62,293 nt of DNA, from IMG/VR virus record IMGVR_UViG_3300025687_000003, positions 1 through 62,293 of that record. One strand, given 5' to 3'. Positions 47,373-58,258 of the stretch are shown here, piece after piece; within the stretch, counting starts at the first letter, position 1; the number at the start of each line of letters is the position of its first letter. The position numbers and the translations under genes were made by a program. The stretch comes from a virus. The notes under the pieces were generated by a model that worked only from the letters and a program-made list of their open reading frames with translations, was not told the DNA's origin and made no database searches.

Positions 47373-47954
47373 GCACGATCACCATCCGAGACCCCGGCGT
47401 GCGCGCATTGCACAGACCTTGGATCCCTCGCAGCTCGGCGTGTTTTCGCGCGCGGCGCCCTTGGTGCAGCACCCCCATCCGATACACAGGCTGGGATCGC
47501 TGCTGGCTCGGCGTCGACCCCGCATCCTCGGGGTACGTCGTGCTCTCGAAGGTCCGGGCCGGGTCGAAGTCGGTGCACGTCACGAACGTCGTGCACGACG
47601 AAGTGACCGTCTGCGTCCCCGAGACAGCGACCGAGCTCGCGCTCTTGGACGTCCCGCGCTACAGCTTCCGCACGATCCCCCCGGAGGTCTACGACGCCAT
47701 AGCCCGCTGGCAGCGGAACGTGCGCCTCTACGCCAAGACCGCAACCTTCGGGGTGCCGTACTACGCCCCGCCCCGGCGCTACCCGATCGACATCAGCCAC
47801 GCGACAGTCGACGGCTCGTTCCCCGTCTGGGCCCGCATCTTCTGCGTCGGTCTCGCCATTCTACGTCTGGCCCTGCGCCACGACATGCTCGACGTAGCCG
47901 AGGCCCGGTTGCCGGACCTGATGAGCCGCGCTGTGTTCTGGATGGGGAGGCTTC

Positions 47955-47962
<8 letters not shown>
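47369..47962 (+). CDS. Unrecognised replication-module protein (197 aa)
   Basis: The GTG overlaps the primase-helicase stop (GTGA). The protein contains WLGVDPASSGYVVL, which recalls the first beta-strand of RNase H-like folds, but no further catalytic acids can be placed. The C-terminal part is helical (ARIFCVGLAILRLALRHDML). It overlaps the nuclease gene by 8 bp. Confidence 0.6.
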
Positions 47963-49703
<1,741 letters not shown>

Positions 49704-49714
49704 ACAACCTTTCA

Positions 49715-49772
49715 GCAGGCGCGAGGCCCCTCGGGGCGCTTCCAGGTCTACCTGGGGAGCCTCGCGTCCTGC
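49715..49772 (+). ncRNA. Possible three-way-junction RNA in the leader of the next gene
   Basis: A 13-bp closing stem (49715-49727 with 49759-49772, one bulge) encloses two small hairpins. These are CCC-TCG-GGG (49728-49736) and CCAGG-TCTA-CCTGG (49742-49755). TTTGGAGGCACA and the start codon follow directly. It may be a terminator, an mRNA end protector or a regulatory leader. Confidence 0.45.
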
Positions 49773-49784
49773 TTTGGAGGCACA

Positions 49785-50495
49785 ATGTCTGAACGGATCC
49801 AAAGCGAAGGCCGCGTCGGCATGTCCCCGAGCAACACGTTTCCAGCCACCGATGCGCCGGGGCTCCTGCGTGAGGGGTGCGCGTGCCTCGGGCCGGAAGG
49901 GCGCCAGTTCGTTTTGTTGGGCTCCCACGGGGAGGGGTGGACTGTCGCCGACCAGTTTGGCAGCGCCTGGTGGTTCACCAATGCCCGGGTCACCATCGAC
50001 TGCGACCGCCCCGCTGCCCGCGACGTGACCGTGCGGTGGTTCGCTGAGCAGGGCCTCGACTACGGGTGGGCTCGGGACATCCCTGGTGCTCTGGTGGAGG
50101 GTGTGCGTCGGCTCAAGGCGGGGGAAGAGCCCTTGCTTGGGGTACTGGAGGGGCCGCTTGGGTGGAAGACAGATCCCCACGGCATCCACCGTCTTTCCTT
50201 TTTCGATCAAGGCAAGGCGGTCTGGATGGGCCTTGCTTTAGGGCGGCGAGACGAGCGCCAGAGCCAGTTGGGGTGGAGGGTCTACCTCTTTGTCCACCAA
50301 GAGGGCCCCGAGACCGGCGAAGAGGGCAAGCGCCTCGCTGAAGCCGCTGTGCGCCGCCGCTACTGGGTGACCGAGCCCGCGCGCTGCCTCAAGCCCATCC
50401 ACCACACGCACCACGGAGAGGTTCTGGCCAGCACCCTGTGCGTGCGCGAAGAGGAGCACGAGGGCGACTGCCTCGATGCGTTGGCGGCGCCATGA
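49785..50495 (+). CDS. Unrecognised protein (236 aa)
   Basis: TTTGGAGG lies before the ATG at 49785. The protein includes WTVADQFGSAWWFTNARVTI, a Trp-rich segment and, near the end, HHTHHGEVLASTLCVREEEH with clustered histidines. A metal site is possible. No family is recognised. ATGA coupling to the next gene. Confidence 0.63.
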   Translation: MSERIQSEGRVGMSPSNTFPATDAPGLLREGCACLGPEGRQFVLLGSHGEGWTVADQFGSAWWFTNARVTIDCDRPAARDVTVRWFAEQGLDYGWARDIPGALVEGVRRLKAGEEPLLGVLEGPLGWKTDPHGIHRLSFFDQGKAVWMGLALGRRDERQSQLGWRVYLFVHQEGPETGEEGKRLAEAAVRRRYWVTEPARCLKPIHHTHHGEVLASTLCVREEEHEGDCLDALAAP

Positions 50496-50866
50496 GCACC
50501 ATCAGCGACAGCATTCGCACCGTCCGCGTCGGCCGGCGCGTGTTCCACAACGTCACGCTGACCTCCGAGCCGCCGCTGTTCCTGCGCATCGAGGGCACCG
50601 AGACCTACACGGAGACGTGCGCTCGAAGCCACCTCAACCCCTACGACATCAGCGACTACACCCCCGACACCGTGCCCGAGGGCTGGCCTCGCGAGGCCCT
50701 CCCACGTTGGAATTGGCGGCGTCTGTTCGGCGCCGAGACCCGACCCGAGGCGCGCCGTAGCGTCACCCGCGAGGTCTCGCTGATCGTCAACTACCACACG
50801 TGCAACGTCCGCTTCAGCGACGGCTCGGCGTGGGCCCCACCCAAAGCCCTGGACCTGCGTTCATGA
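50492..50866 (+). CDS. Unrecognised protein (124 aa)
   Basis: ATGA overlap start. Beta-rich opening (VRVGRRVFHNVTLTSEPPLF) and a Tyr/Pro/Asp-rich middle. No domain is recognised. Confidence 0.62.
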   Translation: MSTISDSIRTVRVGRRVFHNVTLTSEPPLFLRIEGTETYTETCARSHLNPYDISDYTPDTVPEGWPREALPRWNWRRLFGAETRPEARRSVTREVSLIVNYHTCNVRFSDGSAWAPPKALDLRS

Positions 50867-51144
50867 ACACCGCCCAAGACCAAGCCGCTGAGTACGCTCG
50901 CATCGAAGCCTCGGGGGGCCACGTGCTCCCCGTCGGGGCCGTGAGCCGTCTGGTAGGCGCCTTCGAAAGCATCCGCCCCGCGTGGGAGTGTCGTGGGTGC
51001 AACACACGGAGCGTAGGCTCCCGCACACCCGACACTGTAGAGAGATGGGACCCCCCTCCGGGGTGGTTCCGGGTGTGGCGGGGTTTCGCCGGCTGGTGCT
51101 GGTCCTGCCCTGACTGCAATCTGCCAGGACGCGAGGTCTTGTGA
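50863..51144 (+). CDS. Small zinc-ribbon protein (93 aa)
   Basis: Two Cys pairs, CRGC near residue 43 and CPDC near residue 82, could bind one zinc. Trp-rich sequence between them (GWFRVWRGFAGWCW). It is coupled by GTGA to the helicase gene, so an accessory role in DNA metabolism is possible. Confidence 0.66.
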   Translation: MNTAQDQAAEYARIEASGGHVLPVGAVSRLVGAFESIRPAWECRGCNTRSVGSRTPDTVERWDPPPGWFRVWRGFAGWCWSCPDCNLPGREVL

Positions 51145-52874
51145 ACCAGCACATGAACTTCGTCCTTCAGGGGGCGGAGGGCGATGGCTCCCATGCCATC
51201 GACGCCCAGGACAAGGACGGCAGTCTCCGCGAAAAGTGGAACAACGTCTTCTGCAAGTCGGGGCTCTACGGGCTGCGGCCGTCCCAGGCTGCAGCGCTCG
51301 AGGCGGCGAGCCTGATCTCCGAGTTTGACGGCACGGGCCTCTTCACCTCCATGGCCGTGGGCGACGGCAAGACGCTCCTGCTCCTGCTGATCACCCAGCT
51401 CTACCCCGACGTGGAGCGCGCGCTGCTGCTGCTCGACCCCAAGCTGGTCGCCGAGTTCGAGGAAGAGAACGCGAAGTGGCGCCCGCACTTCCACCTTCTG
51501 ACACCGCAGCTGATGACCTACAGCCGCTTCTCCCACAAGGAGAGCACGGCCGCGCTGCGCGACTACGCCCCCGACCTGATCATGGCCGACGAGTGCCAGG
51601 CGTTGAAGAACGCCAAGAGCGCCCGCGGACTGCGCTTCTTCCGCTACATGAAGGAGAACCCCAACACGCGCTTCATCGCCACGACCGGCACGATCGAGGA
51701 CAAGTGCATCAGCGAGTACACGCACCTGCTGCGCTTGAGCCTGGGCCCGCTGAACTGGCTGCCCCGCCACAAGGCGGAGATGAACCGCTGGGTCTCCGTC
51801 CTGTCCAACGACGGTGAGCCTGCGAAGGAAGACGTCGCGATCTGGCGGCCCTTGGCCAAGCACTACGGCATGTCCTGGCCCCGCACGGAGGACCAACAGC
51901 GAGACGTCGCCCGACGCGCGTATCGCGAGCGCCTGAGCGCCTGCCCCGGCGTCCTGATGACGGAGGAGAGCAGCTGCACGGAGCCCCTGCGCATCCACCT
52001 GGTCAGGGACCCGGTGCCCCAGCCGCTGCACGACACCATCGTCAAGATGATGAAGGACTACGAGCTCCCCAACGGCGACGCGATCGTCGACGCCGCCGAG
52101 ATGACCCGCCACCGGCGCACCCTGGCGGTCGGGTTCTACAACCGCTGGGACTGGGACGCCGTCGACGCCGATGACGAGTGGCTCGTGGCCCGCAACGAGT
52201 GGTCCAAGGCCGTGCGAGGCTACCTGAGCTCCCACGCCCGGGAGGGGTGCGACAGCCCCGCCCTGGTCGAGGCATGGGTCGAGCGCGTGCAGCCCCGCAA
52301 CGGCCTGACCGACGCGCTCAAGGCGTGGAACGCCGTGCGCCACCTCAAGAAGCCTCCGACGATCCCCGTCTGGGTCAACTATTCGGTGCTCCAGAACCCC
52401 GTCCGATGGCTCCACGGGGAGGGCAAACGGACCCGCATCCTTTGGTACTACTCGCCGGCTGTCGGCGACGCCTTGGAGATGCTGGGCTGCACCGTCGTGC
52501 GCAAGCTGCCCAAGCCGTCGGCCCGGCGCCAGCCGCGCGTGTGCCTGCCGTTCACAGCCTTCCATCGAGGGCAGAACCTCCAGGACTACGACGAGCACAG
52601 GCTGATCGAGCCCACACCCAACGGAGCCCGCCTGGAGCAGTGGGGCGGCCGAGGCCACCGCGGGGGCAGGGACGGGGACATCGACCTGCTCCTCGACGCC
52701 CGCACCCAGAAGCAGCTGGAGACTGTCGAGACGGCGGTCGAGCGCAGCTGGGGCGCCGCCAACAGGAACCGACAGAAGCGCAAGATGTTCCTGGGGTGCA
52801 CCACCTGGACCAACCCGACGCCCTTCATCCGCGACATCATCCGACGCAGCCCTGCGTCCATCCTGGAGCCCTGA
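51141..52874 (+). CDS. SF2 helicase, SNF2-like (577 aa)
   Basis: Motif I is AVGDGKTLL (GDGKT at 74-78), motif II is DECQ (150-153) in LIMADECQALKN, and motif III is TTGT (181-184). Near residue 510 QWGGRGHRGGR fits motif VI. A Q-motif-like LRPSQAAALE precedes motif I. It may remodel forks or branches in the replication module. Overlaps: GTGA upstream and TGATG downstream. Confidence 0.85.
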   Translation: MNQHMNFVLQGAEGDGSHAIDAQDKDGSLREKWNNVFCKSGLYGLRPSQAAALEAASLISEFDGTGLFTSMAVGDGKTLLLLLITQLYPDVERALLLLDPKLVAEFEEENAKWRPHFHLLTPQLMTYSRFSHKESTAALRDYAPDLIMADECQALKNAKSARGLRFFRYMKENPNTRFIATTGTIEDKCISEYTHLLRLSLGPLNWLPRHKAEMNRWVSVLSNDGEPAKEDVAIWRPLAKHYGMSWPRTEDQQRDVARRAYRERLSACPGVLMTEESSCTEPLRIHLVRDPVPQPLHDTIVKMMKDYELPNGDAIVDAAEMTRHRRTLAVGFYNRWDWDAVDADDEWLVARNEWSKAVRGYLSSHAREGCDSPALVEAWVERVQPRNGLTDALKAWNAVRHLKKPPTIPVWVNYSVLQNPVRWLHGEGKRTRILWYYSPAVGDALEMLGCTVVRKLPKPSARRQPRVCLPFTAFHRGQNLQDYDEHRLIEPTPNGARLEQWGGRGHRGGRDGDIDLLLDARTQKQLETVETAVERSWGAANRNRQKRKMFLGCTTWTNPTPFIRDIIRRSPASILEP

Positions 52875-53278
52875 TGCCCTTTCTCTCCGCCGAGAGCCTG
52901 CCCGAGGCCTTGACCTGGGTCCGCCTGACCGAACACAACGAGCTCGCCGAGGAGTCCTGGCATCGCTGGATGCTCCTGACGGACGACGAGATCAACCGGC
53001 TCGCCGACCACTTCACGGACAACGAGCCCTGGCTCGACCCCTTCGACATGGAGCGCTTCGACAGCATGACCCGCGCCGACGTCGAGGACCTGGTCGTTTC
53101 GGCCAAGGCGGACTTCAACTCCGACCGGCCGCGCCACACCGTCGACCGCGTCGAGCACGCCATCGTCGAGAACGCGGACGTCTCGGGGCTGTGCCAGGAG
53201 CACAAGGGTGCGCTGGAAGCAGCGCTCTACCGCGACGGCATCATGGACTTCGCCCGCGAAGCATCGGAGGCAGCGTGA
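52874..53278 (+). CDS. Unrecognised acidic protein (134 aa)
   Basis: The ATG shares one base with the helicase stop. The protein is acidic and helical (LTDDEINRLADHFTDNEPWL, then DMERFDSMTRADVEDL). No family is recognised. GTGA overlap with the next gene. Confidence 0.63.
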   Translation: MPFLSAESLPEALTWVRLTEHNELAEESWHRWMLLTDDEINRLADHFTDNEPWLDPFDMERFDSMTRADVEDLVVSAKADFNSDRPRHTVDRVEHAIVENADVSGLCQEHKGALEAALYRDGIMDFAREASEAA

Positions 53279-53775
53279 AGCAAGACGAGATCGACCTGGC
53301 CAAGGCCTTGCTCTCGCACCCCGGCTACCCGTCGGTGCACCGACAGCCGGGGGAGCGGCCGTTCGTTTGCCCCTCCATGGCCCGGGGCGACATGCACGAG
53401 AAGCGCTGCGAGAGCATCTCCGAGAAGTGGGAGGACCGAGGCTGGCTCGACGGCGTCGGCAACCGCGGCGAGCTCTCCGGCCTGACTGACAAGGGGCGGG
53501 CCGAGATGCCTGCCGCCATCATCGAGGCCGAGCGGATCTTGGCGCGGGGGCAGCTGCGCGACGCCGTTGACGCCCTGACGAAGACTCCCGCCGGCAAGGC
53601 GCTGCTCTACAACCTGCCGGCGGTGCTGCAGGCGCTCCACGAAGACGTGGCCCAGGCCCACGCCGACGGCCTCAACGCCACGTGCCTGCGTGCGGACTTC
53701 GACGCTACGAACACCTTGGTCCGGGACACCGTCGTCCCCGCCATCGACGCCCTGGTCGCTGCGGAGGACGCATGA
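53275..53775 (+). CDS. Unrecognised protein, possible winged-helix start (166 aa)
   Basis: The first 80 residues (DEIDLAKALLSHPGYPSVH, then WEDRGWLDGVGNRGELSGLT-DKG) could form a small winged-helix fold. The rest is long helices. No family is recognised. Coupled on both sides. Confidence 0.62.
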   Translation: MKQDEIDLAKALLSHPGYPSVHRQPGERPFVCPSMARGDMHEKRCESISEKWEDRGWLDGVGNRGELSGLTDKGRAEMPAAIIEAERILARGQLRDAVDALTKTPAGKALLYNLPAVLQALHEDVAQAHADGLNATCLRADFDATNTLVRDTVVPAIDALVAAEDA

Positions 53776-54509
53776 TCGTCGCCGTCACCGCCGTCGGCGG
53801 GGCCTCCGTCAACGTCCGCCTGGCCCTGTTCCCCGGCACCTACGAAGTCGTCGCCGTCAACGACAAGGCCGCGGTCCTGACCTCCGCGGGCGCGGGCGCG
53901 CCGAGCTACGCCGCGGCCGCAGGAGTCGCAGTCCCCCTCGCCGCCATCGAGAAGGCCCTGCGCGCCGCGCTCCGCAACGACTGGATGACCCCCGCGGGGG
54001 TCCTCGCCGGCGCCCTGGACTTCCTGGGCATCGAGCGCTTCGACCTGGACTTGGCTGGGCCTGCCGAGCCGGGGCCCGGCTACTGCGTCCCGTGCGACCA
54101 CATCATCGACGAGGACATCGACGCCCTGTCGTTCGACTGGCCCGCGGGCAAGCACTGGCAGAACTTCCCCTTCGGAGGGGAGCGAGGCCACAAGGACCGC
54201 TGGGCCGACTACGCCATCGCCCAGGTGGAGAAGAACCCCGCCCTGGTCGTGGCGTTCTACGGCCCGTACTACGGCGATGCCTGGTGCGGCCGCCTGGACG
54301 CTGCGTCCCGCGGCCTGAGCTGGGGGAACTTCCCCCGAGTCCATCACCTGCCCCCGCTGGGGCTGAAGGCCTCGAGCCCCCAGCAGCACGCCCACAAGAC
54401 GTGGATCCTGGCCGGCGCCGCCGCCCGGGAGCGCCTACCGAAGACCGTCCCCGGAGCCTGGGACTGGCGCGAGCAGGCATGGATCACCCCACCAACGGAG
54501 TCCCCGTGA
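53772..54509 (+). CDS. Unrecognised protein (245 aa)
   Basis: An Ala/Val-rich beta start (VAVTAVGGASVNVRLALFPG) is followed by a His/Asp-rich middle (CVPCDHIIDEDIDALSFDWP) and a Trp-rich end. The CxxC-DH cluster could bind metal. No domain is recognised. ATGA upstream, GTGA downstream. Confidence 0.62.
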   Translation: MIVAVTAVGGASVNVRLALFPGTYEVVAVNDKAAVLTSAGAGAPSYAAAAGVAVPLAAIEKALRAALRNDWMTPAGVLAGALDFLGIERFDLDLAGPAEPGPGYCVPCDHIIDEDIDALSFDWPAGKHWQNFPFGGERGHKDRWADYAIAQVEKNPALVVAFYGPYYGDAWCGRLDAASRGLSWGNFPRVHHLPPLGLKASSPQQHAHKTWILAGAAARERLPKTVPGAWDWREQAWITPPTESP

Positions 54510-55018
54510 CTGAGACCCTCGACAAGCTGTACCTGGAGATCGCCCCCATCACCCAAGCCCGCTCGCAGCGGGATCTCGAGCTCTTCCACGCCATGGACGC
54601 GGCGCTGCACACGTGGGAGGAGGGCGGCGACATGCACACCGCCATGGACAACCTGCGAGACGTCCTCCACCGCCACGCCATCCCCGTCGCCGGGAACCTG
54701 CTGACGTCGCCGGAGCCGCCCGCCCCCGCGTCGGCCCAGCTGCCGTTGGGCCTGCCCCCCGCGGAGGGGTCGGGCCCAGGCCTGGACTTCGAGCGGGGCC
54801 CCCGCCAGGGCCACGCGAAGGACCTCTACGGAGACTCCTTCGCCCTCGTCGAGGGCTCCGAGAACACCGAAGACGGCGGCCCCACGCTGTGGCTGGGTGC
54901 ACACCGCCCCGGAGACCCTCGCGTGGCGAAGTCCTTGTTCTCTCGTAGGCAGGTCGGCGACCTCGTCCGAGAGCTCCAGGGGTGGCTGCAGACCGGCCGG
55001 CTCCCGGAGGGCGCATGA
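54506..55018 (+). CDS. Unrecognised protein (170 aa)
   Basis: A helical first half (LDKLYLEIAPITQARSQRDL, then FHAMDAALHTWEEGGD) is joined by a Pro/Gly-rich linker to a mixed C-terminal part ending VGDLVRELQGWLQTGRLPEG. No family is recognised. Confidence 0.62.
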   Translation: MTETLDKLYLEIAPITQARSQRDLELFHAMDAALHTWEEGGDMHTAMDNLRDVLHRHAIPVAGNLLTSPEPPAPASAQLPLGLPPAEGSGPGLDFERGPRQGHAKDLYGDSFALVEGSENTEDGGPTLWLGAHRPGDPRVAKSLFSRRQVGDLVRELQGWLQTGRLPEGA

Positions 55019-55296
55019 CTGCCGGCGAACGCCTGTACCAGGTCTACGCCAGGGACCTCCCCGAGCTCCCCTTGTGGCTCTCCGTCCCGTTCGTGGAGCG
55101 CCAGCGCTGGGAGCGTGTGGCCGTCGAGGCCGGCATGCTCGCCGAGCGTGAGCGCGTCGAGGCGTTCGACGCAGGCGTGCGCGAGGGCTTCGATGACGCC
55201 GCCTCCGCCCTCGACGACTTCGTCGAGTACAACCCCGAGGGGTCCATCGTGGCCGACGCCCTGCGCGCGGCGCGACCGGCCCCTCTCGCGATCTGA
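55015..55296 (+). CDS. Helical protein (93 aa)
   Basis: ATGA overlap start. Mostly one or two long charged helices (RWERVAVEAGMLAERERVEA). No family is recognised. It ends a coupled run of nine genes that starts at 49785; a 93-base gap follows. Confidence 0.62.
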   Translation: MTAGERLYQVYARDLPELPLWLSVPFVERQRWERVAVEAGMLAERERVEAFDAGVREGFDDAASALDDFVEYNPEGSIVADALRAARPAPLAI

Positions 55297-55389
55297 TCGT
55301 CTCCTTGCACGGCCCGGCCTCTCCGGGGTACGTGTTTCACGCCGCAAGGCATTCCAACGACCCAAAGAACCAAGACATAGGAGGAGCCC

Positions 55390-55917
55390 ATGGGACTCCG
55401 TGACACCCTGAAGAACAACCAAGGCAAGGCCGGAGCCGACGAGCAGGACTACCTGGAGCACCTGCGCCTGGGCAAGTACCGCTTGGAGCTGCAGACCGTC
55501 GTCGACGGCGAGTACGGCGACCACAAGGGCGCCAAGGCTGGCATGGCCTACAACATCACCGAGTGGAAGGTCATCGAAGTCCTCCGCAAGGACTCCGGCG
55601 ACGAGCACTGGCAGACGGGCGAGCCCTGGGAGAGCAACGAGGCCGGCACGCTGGCCAAGGTGTTCATCGAGCTGCAGACCAACGCCAAGGGCTACACCAC
55701 CCGCGGCAAGAACGACCTCAAGCGCCTGAAGCGCGTCGGCGCCGCCGTCATGTCCAGCGACCTGGGCGAGCCCATCGCCCCGCAGGACCTGGACGACGAC
55801 CAGATCGCCGACTGGGCCGAGAGCGGTGACGAGTACGGCGGCACGCAGGTCATCTTGGACCTCACGCAGGGCAAGAACTACACCGAGATCCGCGCCTTCG
55901 CGGTCTCCTCGGACTGA
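55390..55917 (+). CDS. Candidate single-stranded DNA-binding protein (175 aa)
   Basis: AGGAGGAG before the ATG predicts strong translation. The protein is a mixed alpha/beta fold (KYRLELQTVVDGEYGDHKG, TEWKVIEVLRKDSG) with an acidic, aromatic-containing end. Position directly ahead of the DNA polymerase and likely high expression suggest a ssDNA-binding protein. No sequence family is recognised, so this is contextual. A strong hairpin follows. Confidence 0.55.
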   Translation: MGLRDTLKNNQGKAGADEQDYLEHLRLGKYRLELQTVVDGEYGDHKGAKAGMAYNITEWKVIEVLRKDSGDEHWQTGEPWESNEAGTLAKVFIELQTNAKGYTTRGKNDLKRLKRVGAAVMSSDLGEPIAPQDLDDDQIADWAESGDEYGGTQVILDLTQGKNYTEIRAFAVSSD

Positions 55918-55925
55918 TCTTCATC

Positions 55926-55950
55926 GGAGCCCGGCCTTGCGCCGGGCTCC
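55926..55950 (+). terminator. Perfect hairpin between ssDNA-binding candidate and polymerase
   Basis: GGAGCCCGGC-CTTGC-GCCGGGCTCC begins eight bases after the stop. It probably lowers polymerase expression relative to the preceding gene. No T-run follows. Confidence 0.6.
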
Positions 55951-55966
55951 ACAGCCCGGAGGCACT

Positions 55967-58258
55967 GTGCCCCTTCTGCCCATGCCCCTCATCGTGGGCA
56001 AGGACTACGAGACGTTCCTGATCCGCCCGGACTTGCAAAGGCCTCCCCCGGTCTGCGTGAGCTACGCCGGCTCCGACAAGGAGCTGCACATCCTGAAGCG
56101 CCTGGAGTCCGTCGCCGGCGCCCTCCCCCTCGGCTTTCGAACCGAGCGCTTCGACCGCCTGCCGGTGCCGGGAGGCACCCGGCGCATGAGCCACGGCACG
56201 TCCTGGAAGATCGTCGCCGACCCGCGCACCGCCCACATCTGGATCGACGACCCCGAGTTCCGCGCCAGCGCGGTGTGGGTCGCGCACAACCTGCCGTACG
56301 AGGTCGGCGTCCTCCTCGAAGACGCGGGACGCTGGGACCTGCTGGCCGAGCTGATGGAGCCCGGCAACCTGCGGTGCACCGGCATCCGCGAGATGCTGAT
56401 CGCCATCGCCAACGACTTCCACTACTACGACCCGCGCCTCAAGAGGAAGGGCCACGGCAGCTACAGCCTGGCAGACATCGTCAAGCTGCGCTTCGGCGTC
56501 GACCTGTCCGCCGACAAGAAGAACCCGGACAGCTGGCGCCTGCGCTACTCCGAGTTGCACAACGTCCCGATCCAGGACTACCCGGACGAGGCCTACCACT
56601 ACAGCGCGGACGACAGCGTCTGGGCGCGCGAGGCCGCCATCGACCAGGCCCGCGACACCTACCGCCTGCAGACCAACGCCGGGTCGATGCTGGCGGACCC
56701 CGACAAGGATCCCTTCACCTTCGCCAACGAGTACCTGCAGCTGCTGGCAGACCAGGGCCTGGCGCGCTGCCAAATCGACGCCCCGACCGTCGACCCGGAG
56801 CAGGTCGACCGCTACGAGGACAGCATCCGCGACGACGCCATGCGCTGCATCGAGGCGTCCCGTCGGGGCGGCTGGAGCAAGCACGGCAACTGCCGAACCT
56901 GCGAGGGGTCTGGGGCCATCTGGGAGGAGGGCACGCCCATCGCCGACATGCGTGCCTGCGAGCTGTGCCACGGCACCGGCGAGAACGCCGCCGATCGCCC
57001 GCGGCCGAAGTCCTGGTCGCAGACCATCAAGAAGCGCAAGGTCGCGCGCATCACCGAGGCGTACGAGGGCGCCCCTCCGACCACGGACAGGGGCAACGTC
57101 CGCGAGACCGTCGAGATTTGCGAGGCCAGCGGCGACCCCGTGCTCGTGGAGTGGGCGGCCGGCGCCAAGGCGAAGAAGCAGCTCGAGCGGCAGATCCCCC
57201 TGCTCCGCGAGGGCATCGCCAACGGGGGGCGCGTGGTCTCTCGCTTCCCTGTGCTCGGGGCGCGGACCGGGCGCCCTACGTCGAAGGGCCCGAACATGTA
57301 CAACCCCGACCGCAAGGGCCTCTTCAGGAGCTGCTTCGTGGCGCGGCCGGGCAACGTCATCGGCTCCGTCGACTGGACCACCCTGGAGCTCTACCCCTGG
57401 GCCCAGGTCTGCATGGACTGGTTCGGGTACTCCACGACCGCGGACCGCCTGAACGCCGGCATCGACCTGCACAGCCGCATGGGCGTCAGCGTCCTCGACC
57501 GCTTCTGGGGTCGCTCCGTCACGTACGACCAGTTCATGGAGCTGCGCGCGGCAGGAGACAAGGACGTCAAGAACGCCCGGCAGATGGCCAAGGTCCCGAA
57601 CTTCGGCTGCCCCGGAGGAATGAGCAACCCGGTCACGCTGAAGGAGTACGCCTGGCAGAACTATCGCCTGGAGCTCACCGTCATGCAGTGCTCCGGTCTG
57701 ATCGAGCTGTGGCAGTCCGAGCTCGCCGAGGCGAAGCCCTGGCTCAAGCGCATCGGCCAGATGCAGCGCGCGGAGGGCGGCAACGGCTTCACCGTCCGCC
57801 TGCCGTCCGGCCGGATCCGCGGCGGCTGCCGCTTCACCAGCGGCGCCAACACCCTGTTCCAGGGCCCGGCCAGTGACTTCGCCAAGACCACGCTGTGGGA
57901 GCTGGTGAAGGCCATGCTGTGCGACCCGACGTCGCCCCTGTTCGGGGTCAAGGTGTGGCTCTTCGTCTACGACGAGTTCCTGTTCGAGGGCCCAGCCGAG
58001 ACGGTGGACCAGTGGATCCCGGCGGCCCAGGAGTTGATGCTCAAGTGGGCGAAGTTCTACTTCCCGGACGTGCACAGCTCGCTGACCACCGAGGCCGGCG
58101 TCAGCGTGCGCTGGGACAAAGAGGCCGAGCGTCTGCTCGACGCCAACGGGCGGCTGATCCCCACCGAGTTCCAGGACGTGGAGCGCGTGGCCCAGCTGCC
58201 GAAGGCATGGCTCGACGCCATGCCCGACCACTACCTGGACTACCTGGAGGTCTCGTGA
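55967..58258 (+). CDS. Family A DNA polymerase with zinc-finger-like insertion (763 aa)
   Basis: This is the replicative polymerase. The 3'-5' exonuclease shows DYET (13-16), HNLPYE (107-112, variant of N..FD) and YSADD (212-216). The polymerase domain has motif A VDWTTLELYPWAQ (Asp469, Glu474), motif B RQMAKVPNFG (538-547) and motif C VYDE (667-670, Tyr in place of the usual His). Between the domains, CRTCEGSG (309-316) and CELCHGTG (331-338) form a DnaJ-type double CxxCxGxG. No 5'-3' exonuclease. GTG at 55967 follows GGAGG; an ATG is at 55982. Confidence 0.93.
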   Translation: MPLLPMPLIVGKDYETFLIRPDLQRPPPVCVSYAGSDKELHILKRLESVAGALPLGFRTERFDRLPVPGGTRRMSHGTSWKIVADPRTAHIWIDDPEFRASAVWVAHNLPYEVGVLLEDAGRWDLLAELMEPGNLRCTGIREMLIAIANDFHYYDPRLKRKGHGSYSLADIVKLRFGVDLSADKKNPDSWRLRYSELHNVPIQDYPDEAYHYSADDSVWAREAAIDQARDTYRLQTNAGSMLADPDKDPFTFANEYLQLLADQGLARCQIDAPTVDPEQVDRYEDSIRDDAMRCIEASRRGGWSKHGNCRTCEGSGAIWEEGTPIADMRACELCHGTGENAADRPRPKSWSQTIKKRKVARITEAYEGAPPTTDRGNVRETVEICEASGDPVLVEWAAGAKAKKQLERQIPLLREGIANGGRVVSRFPVLGARTGRPTSKGPNMYNPDRKGLFRSCFVARPGNVIGSVDWTTLELYPWAQVCMDWFGYSTTADRLNAGIDLHSRMGVSVLDRFWGRSVTYDQFMELRAAGDKDVKNARQMAKVPNFGCPGGMSNPVTLKEYAWQNYRLELTVMQCSGLIELWQSELAEAKPWLKRIGQMQRAEGGNGFTVRLPSGRIRGGCRFTSGANTLFQGPASDFAKTTLWELVKAMLCDPTSPLFGVKVWLFVYDEFLFEGPAETVDQWIPAAQELMLKWAKFYFPDVHSSLTTEAGVSVRWDKEAERLLDANGRLIPTEFQDVERVAQLPKAWLDAMPDHYLDYLEVS

